Shown here in pieces: positions 24,159-31,665 of a stretch of DNA of 64,000 bases. Under the pieces are notes generated by a model, which saw nothing but the letters and a program-made list of their open reading frames with translations, was not told the DNA's origin and did no database searches. Position 1 is the stretch's first letter. The number at the start of each line of letters is the position of its first letter. Position numbers and translations under genes: made by a program. The DNA is from Pseudomonas faucium. Its GTDB lineage: Bacteria; Pseudomonadota; Gammaproteobacteria; Pseudomonadales; Pseudomonadaceae. The DNA lies in contig NZ_BQIP01000001.1 of the NCBI RefSeq assembly GCF_021602585.1, positions 124,001-188,000 on the forward strand, written 5' to 3'.

Positions 24159-27100
24159 ATGCACCTGCTGCGGACCCAGCCCGGCGGCTTCGTGCCGGAC
24201 GACAGCATTGCCGACCTTGGCCAGACACCCGCCGAGCTGGTGATCCTCTGCAGCGGCGACTCGCACCTGGCATTGCTCGCCGAAACCGCCGAGCAACTGC
24301 CCGATGATTTCCCCAGCCTGCGCCTGGCCAACCCGATGCAGGTGCAGAACCATGCCTCGGTCGACCTTTATGTAGACGAGGTGCTGCGCCACGCCAAGGT
24401 CATCCTGGTGTCGTTGCACGGCGGCGTCGGCTATTGGCGCTATGGCGTCGAGCAGTTGGTGGCACTGGCTGCCCGTGGCGTGCAGTTGATCCTGGTGCCG
24501 GGCGATGACCGCCCGGACCCGGAGCTGACCGACCTGGGCACGGTAACCGGCGACGCAGCCCAGCGCCTCTGGCACTACCTGCGCCAGGGCGGCAAGGCCA
24601 ATGCCCTCAACCTGTTCAACTGCCTGGCCAGCCAATGGCTTGGGCGTGACTACACCTGGGGCGAGCCGCAACCCTTGCCGCGCACCTCGGTGTATCACCC
24701 CAGCCAGGCCAGCGCCACGCCCGATGCCTGGTACAGCCAGTGGCACCCCGACTACCCGGTGGCGCCGCTGTTGTTCTACCGCTCGCACCTGCAGGCCGCC
24801 AACACCGCCTTCATCGATGTGTTCTGCCAGCGCCTGCAGGCGGCCGGGCTCAACCCGCTGCCGATTGCGGTCGCCAGCCTCAAGGAAAGCGCCTGCCTGG
24901 AGCAGGTGGAGCAGTGGCTGGACGACGTGGGCGCCGAGGTTCTGATCAATACCACCGGGTTCGCCATGTCCAGCCCGGAGCGCCCCAACCTGCGCCCGTT
25001 TCGCCGGGACATCGCGGTGCTGCAGGCGATCTGCGCGCAAGACAACCAGCCAGCCTGGGAGGCCAGCGAGCAGGGCCTGGGCGCCCGCGACCTGGCCATG
25101 CACATTGCCTTGCCGGAGCTGGACGGGCGCATCATCACCCGGCCAGTCAGCTTCAAGGACATGGCCTGGCGCAGCGAGCGCAGCCAGTCCGATGTGGTCT
25201 GCTACCGGGCCCACCCCGAGCGAATGGACTTCGTCGCCGAACTGGCGCGACGCTGGGTGGAGCTGGCGCGCCTGCCCAATGGGCAGAAGCGCGTGGCGCT
25301 GGTGCTGGCCAACTACCCGACCCGCGACGGGCGCATCGGCAATGGCGTGGGCCTGGACACCCCGGCGGCCGCGCTGAACATACTCAAGGCCATGAAAGCC
25401 GAGGGCTACCCGCTGGGCGAGCTGCCGCACAGCGGCACCCAGCTGATTCACCAGCTGCTCGGCGGTGTGACCAACGACCTCGATCACCTCGACCAGCGCC
25501 CGTGCGCGCAGAGCTTGAGCCTGCCCGACTATAAAGAAGCCTTCGAGCGCCTGCCGGCGGCCAACCGCCAGGCCGTGCTCGAACGCTGGGGCCCGCCCGA
25601 GCAGGACCCGATGTACCGCAGTGGCCGGCTGATGGTGGCCGGCTTGCGCTATGGCCTGACCTTCGTCGGTATCCAGCCGGCCCGGGGCTACCAGGTCGCC
25701 CCCAGCGCCGTGTACCACGACCCGGATCTGGTGCCGCCCCATGGCTACCTGGCGTTTCATTTCTGGCTGCGCCATGCCTATGCCGCCGATGCGCTGATCC
25801 ACGTCGGCAAGCACGGCAACCTCGAGTGGCTACCCGGCAAGGGCGTCGGCCTGTCCGCCACGTGCTGGCCGGACGCCTTGCTCGGCCCGCTGCCGAACAT
25901 CTACCCGTTCATCGTCAATGACCCGGGCGAGGGCGCCCAGGCCAAGCGCCGCACCCAGGCAGTGATCATCGACCACCTGATGCCACCGCTGACCCGCGCC
26001 GAAACCTACGGCCCGCTGCGCCACCTGGAGCAATTGGCCGATGAGTTCTACGAAGCGCAGCTGCTCGACCCACGGCGTGCCCGCGAGCTGCAGCGCGATA
26101 TCCTCGAACTGGTCAAGGCCAACCACATCGACCGCGAGCTGCAGCTGGAAGGCCAGCTGGACGACGCCGCGGTGTGGCTGCCACGGCTGGACACCTACCT
26201 GTGCGACCTGAAGGAATCGCAGATTCGCGATGGCCTGCATGTGTTCGGCCAGTCGCCCCAGGCGCGGCTGCGGGTCGATACCTTGCTGGCGTTGCTGCGG
26301 GTGGAACGCGGTGATGGCCGCGAGGGCAATGCCAGCCTGCTGCGCGCACTGGCCAAGGCGTTGGCGCTGGGCTTCGATCCGCTCGACTGCGACCTCGGCC
26401 AGCCCTGGGCCGGCCCACGGCCGGCAGCCTTGCAGGCCATCAGCGACGAGCCATGGCGCAGCTGCGGGGATACCCGCGAGCGCCTGGAGCTGCTGGCGTT
26501 GCAGCTGATCGAGCAGGCCCTGGGCGCAACCCTGCAGCTACCCGACGAGCCTTGCTGGCAGCCGGTGCAGGCGGTGCTGCGCGCCTTGTGCGAGCAGGTA
26601 GCGCCGAGCCTGGACGCCTGCGGCCCGGCTGAGATCAACGGCTTGCTGGCGGCCCTGGCGGGGCGTTTCGTGCCGGCCGGGCCCAGCGGCGCGCCCAGCC
26701 GTGGCCGCCTCGATGTGCTGCCCACAGGGCGCAACTTCTACACCGTGGATGTGCGCAACCTGCCCACCACCACGGCCTGGCGCCTGGGCTTCGCCTCGGC
26801 GAACCTGATTCTCGAGCGGCACCTGCAGGACCACGGCGACCACCTGCGCCAGCTCGGGCTGTCGGTGTGGGGCACGGCGACCATGCGCACCGGCGGCGAC
26901 GACATCGCCCAGGCCATGGCGCTGATGGGGGTGCGGCCGGTATGGGCCACTGGTAGCCAGCGCGTCGATGACTTCGAGATCCTGCCGCTGAGCCTGCTCG
27001 ACCGCCCGCGGGTGGACGTGACTTTGCGCGTCTCGGGCTTTTTCCGCGACGCCTTCGGCAACTTGATCCGCCTGTTCGATGCGGCGGTGCAAGCGGTGGC

Positions 27101-27920
27101 GGCGCTGGACGAGCCCGCCGACCTCAACCCCCTGGCCGCCCGCGTGCGTCAGGAGCGCGAAACTTTGCAGGCATCTGGCGTGGCGCCCGAGCAGGCGGCA
27201 CGCGAGGCCGGCTGGCGGGTGTTCGGCGCCAAGCCCGGTGCCTACGGCGCCGGTGTGCAGAACGCTATCGACGGCCGCCTGTGGCACAGCCGCGACGACC
27301 TGGCCGAGGTCTACCTCAACCATGGTGGCTATGCCTATGGCGGCAGCGACGACGGCACCCCGGCGCGCGCGCAGTTCGCCCGGCGCCTGGGCCAGGTCCA
27401 GGCGGTGCTGCAGAACCAGGACAACCATGAGCACGACCTGCTCGATTCCAACGATTACTACCAGTTCCAGGGCGGCATGCTGGCGGCGTCCGAAACCTTG
27501 GCCGGTGCGCCGGTGGCCAGTTACCACGGCGACCACAGCCAGGTCGACCGCCCGCGCATCCGCACCCTCAAGGAAGAGCTGAACCGGGTGATTCGTGCCC
27601 GGGCGCTGAACCCCAAGTGGATCGACGGGGCCAAGCGCCATGGCTACAAGGGCGCGTTCGAGCTGGCGGCAACGGTCGACAACCTGTTCGCCTTCGACGC
27701 CACCACGCACCTGATCGACGATCATCATTACCAGTCGCTGGCCGATGCCTACGTGCTCGACCCGGCGACCCGCGACTTCATGCGCGAGCACAACCCCGAG
27801 GCGCTGCGCGACCTCACCGAGCGGTTGCTGGAGGCCCAGCAACGCGGGCTCTGGGAGCAGCCGGGCGACTACCGCGAAGCGCTCGAGGAACAACTGCTCG
27901 ATGGCGAGGAACAGGCTTGA
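24159..27920 (+). CDS. cobN: Cobaltochelatase large subunit CobN
   Basis: A 1253-residue protein of the usual CobN length, related to BchH/ChlH. It shows VILVSLHGGVGYWRYG near the N-terminus, ANYPTRDGRIGNGVGLDTPAA, HVGKHGNLEWLPGKGVGLS, DPGEGAQAKRRTQAVIIDHLMPP and the C-terminal TLKEELNRVIRARALNPKWIDG and ATVDNLFAFDATT stretches typical of the family. It inserts cobalt into hydrogenobyrinic acid a,c-diamide with ATP. Here the partner subunits are the chlI-like ATPase and VWA protein that follow at once, not CobS/CobT. The start overlaps nothing and is 3 nt after cobW; the next gene begins one base after the stop. Confidence 0.95.
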   Translation: MHLLRTQPGGFVPDDSIADLGQTPAELVILCSGDSHLALLAETAEQLPDDFPSLRLANPMQVQNHASVDLYVDEVLRHAKVILVSLHGGVGYWRYGVEQLVALAARGVQLILVPGDDRPDPELTDLGTVTGDAAQRLWHYLRQGGKANALNLFNCLASQWLGRDYTWGEPQPLPRTSVYHPSQASATPDAWYSQWHPDYPVAPLLFYRSHLQAANTAFIDVFCQRLQAAGLNPLPIAVASLKESACLEQVEQWLDDVGAEVLINTTGFAMSSPERPNLRPFRRDIAVLQAICAQDNQPAWEASEQGLGARDLAMHIALPELDGRIITRPVSFKDMAWRSERSQSDVVCYRAHPERMDFVAELARRWVELARLPNGQKRVALVLANYPTRDGRIGNGVGLDTPAAALNILKAMKAEGYPLGELPHSGTQLIHQLLGGVTNDLDHLDQRPCAQSLSLPDYKEAFERLPAANRQAVLERWGPPEQDPMYRSGRLMVAGLRYGLTFVGIQPARGYQVAPSAVYHDPDLVPPHGYLAFHFWLRHAYAADALIHVGKHGNLEWLPGKGVGLSATCWPDALLGPLPNIYPFIVNDPGEGAQAKRRTQAVIIDHLMPPLTRAETYGPLRHLEQLADEFYEAQLLDPRRARELQRDILELVKANHIDRELQLEGQLDDAAVWLPRLDTYLCDLKESQIRDGLHVFGQSPQARLRVDTLLALLRVERGDGREGNASLLRALAKALALGFDPLDCDLGQPWAGPRPAALQAISDEPWRSCGDTRERLELLALQLIEQALGATLQLPDEPCWQPVQAVLRALCEQVAPSLDACGPAEINGLLAALAGRFVPAGPSGAPSRGRLDVLPTGRNFYTVDVRNLPTTTAWRLGFASANLILERHLQDHGDHLRQLGLSVWGTATMRTGGDDIAQAMALMGVRPVWATGSQRVDDFEILPLSLLDRPRVDVTLRVSGFFRDAFGNLIRLFDAAVQAVAALDEPADLNPLAARVRQERETLQASGVAPEQAAREAGWRVFGAKPGAYGAGVQNAIDGRLWHSRDDLAEVYLNHGGYAYGGSDDGTPARAQFARRLGQVQAVLQNQDNHEHDLLDSNDYYQFQGGMLAASETLAGAPVASYHGDHSQVDRPRIRTLKEELNRVIRARALNPKWIDGAKRHGYKGAFELAATVDNLFAFDATTHLIDDHHYQSLADAYVLDPATRDFMREHNPEALRDLTERLLEAQQRGLWEQPGDYREALEEQLLDGEEQA

Positions 27921-27921
27921 A

Positions 27922-28923
27922 ATGAGTGAACCCGTGCAATTTCCCCTGGCTGCGGTGGTCGGCGCCGACGCGCTCAAGCTGGCGCTGTGCCTGACGGCCA
28001 TCGACCCGAAGATCGGCGGCGTGCTGATCGAGGGACCACGCGGCATGGCCAAGAGCACCTTGGCCCGCGGCCTGGCGGACCTGCTCGGCGAGGGGCCTTT
28101 CGTGACCTTGCCGCTGGGCGCCAGCGAGGAGCGCCTGGTCGGCACGCTGGACCTGGACGCCGCGCTGGGGCAGGGCAAGGCGCAGTTCTCCCCCGGTGTG
28201 CTGGCGCAGGCCGATGGTGGCGTGCTGTATGTCGATGAAGTGAACCTGCTGCCCGATACCCTGGTGGACCTGCTGCTCGACGTGGCCGCCAGCGGTACCA
28301 ACCGCATCGAGCGCGATGGCATTTCGCACCAGCACAGTGCCCGTTTCGTCCTGATCGGCACCATGAACCCCGAGGAAGGCGAGCTGCGCCCGCAATTGCT
28401 CGACCGTTTCGGCTTGAATGTGCTGCTCGAAGGGTTGCCGGCCCCTGAAGCGCGTCAGCAGATCATTCGTCGCCGCCTGGCGTTCGACAGCGACCCACAG
28501 GCGTTCTGCGCGCAATGGGCTGCGGCCCAGGCGCAATTGCGCGAGCGCTGCCAGGCGGCGCGCCAGGCGCTGGCGGCGATTGCCCTCGACGATCAGGCAC
28601 TGGCGTGGATCACCGAGCGTTGCTATGCCGCCGGTGTCGACGGCCTGCGTGCCGACCTGGTCTGGCTGCGTGCGGCGCGTGCGCATTGCGCCTGGCGCGG
28701 CGGCGAGGCGATCGAGCAAGGCGATGTGGAGGCGGTGGCCGAATTCGCCCTGCGCCACCGGCGCCGCCAGCTGCCAGAACCCACCGCCCATTCCACGCCA
28801 CCTGCCAGCGCCCGCGGCGAAACGCAGCAGCAAGGCGGGCAGGGCGATTGGGGCGCGCTGCCGGCAGAGCCGGTCAGCAGCGGTGCTCGGCGCGAGGTGC
28901 CGAACTGGGCAAAAAAGCCCTGA
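27922..28923 (+). CDS. Magnesium-chelatase ChlI-like AAA+ ATPase (CobN partner)
   Basis: A 333-residue AAA+ ATPase of the BchI/ChlI group. Walker A GPRGMAKST (35-43), LVGTLDLDAALGQGKAQFSPGVLAQADGG and YVDEVNLLPDTLVDLLLDVAASGTNRIER (given by ends), IGTMNPEEGELRPQLLDRFGLNV and the lid-domain AGVDGLRADLVWLRAARAHCAWRG all fit. The ATG lies 1 nt after the cobN stop. Its role is most likely to power the CobN cobaltochelatase in place of CobS. The C-terminus ends with a low-complexity linker. Pseudomonas make no bacteriochlorophyll, which supports the cobalt role. Confidence 0.88.
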   Translation: MSEPVQFPLAAVVGADALKLALCLTAIDPKIGGVLIEGPRGMAKSTLARGLADLLGEGPFVTLPLGASEERLVGTLDLDAALGQGKAQFSPGVLAQADGGVLYVDEVNLLPDTLVDLLLDVAASGTNRIERDGISHQHSARFVLIGTMNPEEGELRPQLLDRFGLNVLLEGLPAPEARQQIIRRRLAFDSDPQAFCAQWAAAQAQLRERCQAARQALAAIALDDQALAWITERCYAAGVDGLRADLVWLRAARAHCAWRGGEAIEQGDVEAVAEFALRHRRRQLPEPTAHSTPPASARGETQQQGGQGDWGALPAEPVSSGARREVPNWAKKP

Positions 28924-28958
28924 GCATCCGCCCACCGGGCAACAAGGTGGCGGATGCC

Positions 28959-29591
28959 ATGCCCCGTGTCGGCAAACTGAACGGCGCCAGCCGTGGCCGT
29001 GCCCAGCTGTCGGGCAAGGGCCGTGTGGCCTGGTTGCCGACGCTGCTGAAAGGGCGCCCTCGCCAGCGCCAGGACCTGTGCTGGCAGCTGCGCCAGGGCC
29101 AGGCCGCGCAATTGTGGTTGGTGATCGTCGACGCGTCCGCCTCGACCCGGCGCCATCAGGCATTGGCGCAGAGCAAAGGCCTGCTGGCCGAATTGTTCGA
29201 CCAGGCCTATCGCCAGCGCGCCCGGCTGGCGCTGCTCACCGCCAGCGGTGGTGCGCCGCATTGGCAACGGCATGGGCTCAAGGCATCAGCCGCACTGCAG
29301 CCCTGGTTGCAGGCGCTGGGGGCGGGCGGGGGAACGCCGTTGATCGAGGCGCTCGACCAGGCGCGCCGCTGGTTGAACGCCAGGCGCAAAGCCCATCCGC
29401 AGGAGCTTCAGCGTTGCCTGATCTTTACCGATGGTCGCCTGCAACGCTGGGGAGAGCTGCACCCGATGCCTTGCGCCACCTTATTGGTAGACATGGAATT
29501 GGCGCCAGTTCGCTTGGGGCGTGCACAGCAATTAGCTGAACAACTGCAGGCCGATTACCAGCATCTGGAACAGTTCAAGTTAATAAGGTGA
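28959..29591 (+). CDS. VWA-domain protein, ChlD-like chelatase subunit
   Basis: A 210-residue protein with a von Willebrand A fold. The MIDAS motif is DASAS (LVIVDASASTRR), followed by ARLALLTASGGAP, LGAGGGTPLIEALDQARRWL and LIFTDGRLQRWGE. It matches the C-terminal part of ChlD/CobT. A basic segment (NGASRGRAQLSGKGRVAWL) precedes the VWA fold, as in ChlD. The start is uncertain: ATG 28959 is used; a GTG at 28947 is also in frame. It lies 35 nt after the ChlI-like gene and completes a CobN-ChlI-ChlD-type cobaltochelatase. Confidence 0.82.
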   Translation: MPRVGKLNGASRGRAQLSGKGRVAWLPTLLKGRPRQRQDLCWQLRQGQAAQLWLVIVDASASTRRHQALAQSKGLLAELFDQAYRQRARLALLTASGGAPHWQRHGLKASAALQPWLQALGAGGGTPLIEALDQARRWLNARRKAHPQELQRCLIFTDGRLQRWGELHPMPCATLLVDMELAPVRLGRAQQLAEQLQADYQHLEQFKLIR

Positions 29592-29707
29592 GTTGTAAAA
29601 GGCGGGCGTGGCGCGACACTATGTCGCATTAAAAAAGTTGCCTCGACGGCAGGCTGGAAGTTGTACAAGTGCGTGCCTGGCACGCACTTGCCGGTGCACC
29701 GTGGCGA

Positions 29708-29974
29708 TTACTTGGGCATCGACCAGGGTTGCAGGTCATAGCCTTTCTGGCACAGTTCGGCGCGCACTTCCTCGATCAGGCTGGCCCATTGCGCCGGGTC
29801 CGAATAGGTAGACGACGACACTTGCTTGCTGCCGATGCGGGTGCTGGTCCGGTCGATCACCGCCAGGCTCAGCTCGCCCGTACCGTTGGGCGCATCCCAG
29901 GCAACGCACTGGAAGGGTTCGAAAGCGTGGTCGGCAATCAGCAGGGCTTCGTTGACACGGAGCGGGGCATTCAT
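29708..29974 (-). CDS. Conserved hypothetical protein, 88 residues
   Basis: A soluble 88-residue protein, MNAPLRVNEALLIADHAFEPF at the start, with CVAWDAPNGTGELSLAVIDRTSTRIG in the middle and a C-terminal amphipathic helix SLIEEVRAELCQKGYDL. It has no signal peptide or membrane helix. AGAGAGA precedes the start by about 7 nt. The codon pattern is that of its neighbours. It is divergent from the enhancer-binding-protein gene and convergent with the chelatase operon. I do not recognise the family. Confidence 0.65.
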   Translation of the reverse strand: MNAPLRVNEALLIADHAFEPFQCVAWDAPNGTGELSLAVIDRTSTRIGSKQVSSSTYSDPAQWASLIEEVRAELCQKGYDLQPWSMPK

Positions 29975-30315
29975 GGTTCGGTCTCTCTATGGTCCCAACA
30001 GCGTAATGAAGGTCCGCGTTACTGCTACGTCGCTTCAGCGTATCGCGATCTGCAGTGCGGGGTTATTCGTACTGATGCTCCAAGTTAGGGGTGGAGTCAC
30101 ACAGCGTTGATAATTTTTTTTGATTTGAACCGTTTTTATTTTCCGGCGCCGCGTGTGACGTCAATTAAATTGAAAAATTCCGAACGTGCTTCATGCCTGC
30201 AGCATCGGGCAGACAGACGGTAGTGGGCACCGTCAAGTTCGTTGCTACTGTTAAAACGGCGCCGCAACTTACTGTTTTCACGTAAAAAACCACAAATTGG
30301 CGCCAAGGAACGGTC
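29975..30315. other. 341-nt intergenic region with divergent promoters
   Basis: This is the longest gene-free stretch around the enhancer-binding-protein gene. It is distinctly AT-rich between 30100 and 30180, with an eight-T run (30113-30120) and the dyad TCAATT-A-AATTGA. It has three GGCGCC boxes (30145, 30261 and 30299 areas). No RNA gene or clear sigma-54 element is seen. Confidence 0.5.
30161..30173. promoter_or_regulatory. TCAATT-A-AATTGA dyad, possible FleQ-type site
   Basis: A perfect 6-1-6 palindrome preceded by G, so it reads GTCAATTAAATTGA. The Pseudomonas FleQ box is GTCAAT-NN-ATTGAC, close but with one extra central base. It is about 140 nt upstream of the VpsR/FleQ-like gene. 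A similar GTCAATTAAGG sequence is on the minus strand upstream of the LTA-synthase-like gene. Operator function is an inference. Confidence 0.35.
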
Positions 30316-31641
30316 ATGCACGAATCCGCCGCCCTTCGTCGCTTGCTCATCGTCGACCCGTGCGATGATTGTCACCGTTTGTTACCAGGCTTGGAGAGTG
30401 GGGGCTGGGATGTCCACAGCTGTAGCCTGGACCTGGCCCTGGAACACCGCTGCGACCTTGGGCTGTTGCGCCTGCAGGCCTCGCACCTGCGCCACCCCGA
30501 CGCAGTCAAGGACATGATCAAGCGCAGCAATACCGAATGGATTGCGGTGCTCGATGCCGACCAACTGCGCATGCAGAACGTCGGCGATTTCGTCTGCGAG
30601 TGGTTCTTCGACTTCCATACCTTGCCATTCGACGTGTCACGCGTGCTGGTGACCCTGGGGCGGGCCTTTGGCATGGCGCGCCTGCGCGGCAAGGGCAGTG
30701 TGCCGATCAATGGCCTGGAGGATGAACTGCTGGGTGACAGCCGGCCGATTCTGGAGCTGCGCAAATTGCTCGGCAAACTGGCGCCCACCGAATCGCCGGT
30801 GCTGATCCGTGGCGAGAGCGGCACTGGCAAGGAGTTGGTGGCGCGCACCTTGCACCGCCAGTCACAACGCTGCGAGATGCCGTTCATCGCCATCAATTGC
30901 GGGGCGATACCCGAACACCTGATCCAGTCCGAGTTGTTCGGGCACGAAAAGGGCGCCTTCACCGGCGCCCATCAGCGCAAGGCAGGGCGCATCGAGGCGG
31001 CCCATGGCGGCACGCTATTTCTCGACGAAATTGGCGACCTACCGCTGGAGTTGCAGGCCAACTTGCTGCGTTTCCTGCAGGAAAAGCACATCGAGAGGGT
31101 CGGTGGCAGCCAGCCGATTCCCGTGGATGTGAGGGTGCTGGCCGCCACCCACGTGGACCTGGAAAAAGCCATCGAGCAAGGGCGTTTTCGCGAAGACCTG
31201 TATTACCGGCTAAACGTCTTGCAGGTGGTGACAGCGCCCTTGCGTGACCGGCATGGTGACCTGTCGATGCTGGCCAACCATTTTTCGCACTTCTACAGCC
31301 TGGAGACCGGCCGCCGGCCGCGTACCTTCAGCGACCACGCCCTGGCCGCCATGGGGCGGCACAACTGGCCGGGCAACGTCCGCGAACTGGCCAACCGGGT
31401 ACGCCGGGGGCTGGTGCTGGCCGAAGGGCGGCAGATCGAAGCCCAGGACCTGGGCTTGCACGTGCTGGAGCAGGAGGAGCACCCGCTGGGTACCCTGGAA
31501 GACTACAAGCATCGCGCGGAACGCCAGGCGCTGTGCGATGTGCTCGACAGGCACAGCAACAACCTGAGCATTGCCGCGAAGGTGCTGGGGGTGTCGCGGC
31601 CGACATTCTATCGGCTGCTGCACAAACACCAGATTCGCTGA
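30316..31641 (+). CDS. VpsR/FleQ-like sigma-54-interacting regulator
   Basis: A 441-residue enhancer-binding protein. The N-terminal 125 residues resemble the VpsR-type pseudo-receiver, with LLIVDPCDD and NTEWIAVLDADQLR but no clear phospho-Asp site. The AAA+ domain has Walker A GESGTGKE (166-173), an intact GAFTGA loop (213-218), Walker B LFLDEIGD and FREDLYYRLNV. The C-terminal Fis HTH is NLSIAAKVLGVSRPTFYRLL. Members of this group (VpsR, FleQ) respond to c-di-GMP and control exopolysaccharide genes. It may control the sigma-54 promoter of the fap operon nearby, which is inference. GGAAC-type RBS precedes the ATG. Confidence 0.88.
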   Translation: MHESAALRRLLIVDPCDDCHRLLPGLESGGWDVHSCSLDLALEHRCDLGLLRLQASHLRHPDAVKDMIKRSNTEWIAVLDADQLRMQNVGDFVCEWFFDFHTLPFDVSRVLVTLGRAFGMARLRGKGSVPINGLEDELLGDSRPILELRKLLGKLAPTESPVLIRGESGTGKELVARTLHRQSQRCEMPFIAINCGAIPEHLIQSELFGHEKGAFTGAHQRKAGRIEAAHGGTLFLDEIGDLPLELQANLLRFLQEKHIERVGGSQPIPVDVRVLAATHVDLEKAIEQGRFREDLYYRLNVLQVVTAPLRDRHGDLSMLANHFSHFYSLETGRRPRTFSDHALAAMGRHNWPGNVRELANRVRRGLVLAEGRQIEAQDLGLHVLEQEEHPLGTLEDYKHRAERQALCDVLDRHSNNLSIAAKVLGVSRPTFYRLLHKHQIR

Positions 31642-31665
31642 ACCTGACCCCAGGCGGCCGATCGA

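Noticed and set aside
22917-25814. A 965-codon minus-strand open frame opposite cobW and cobN.
   Set aside because: It has no domain pattern, runs through the riboswitch B12 box, and mirrors the high GC third-position bias of cobW and cobN.
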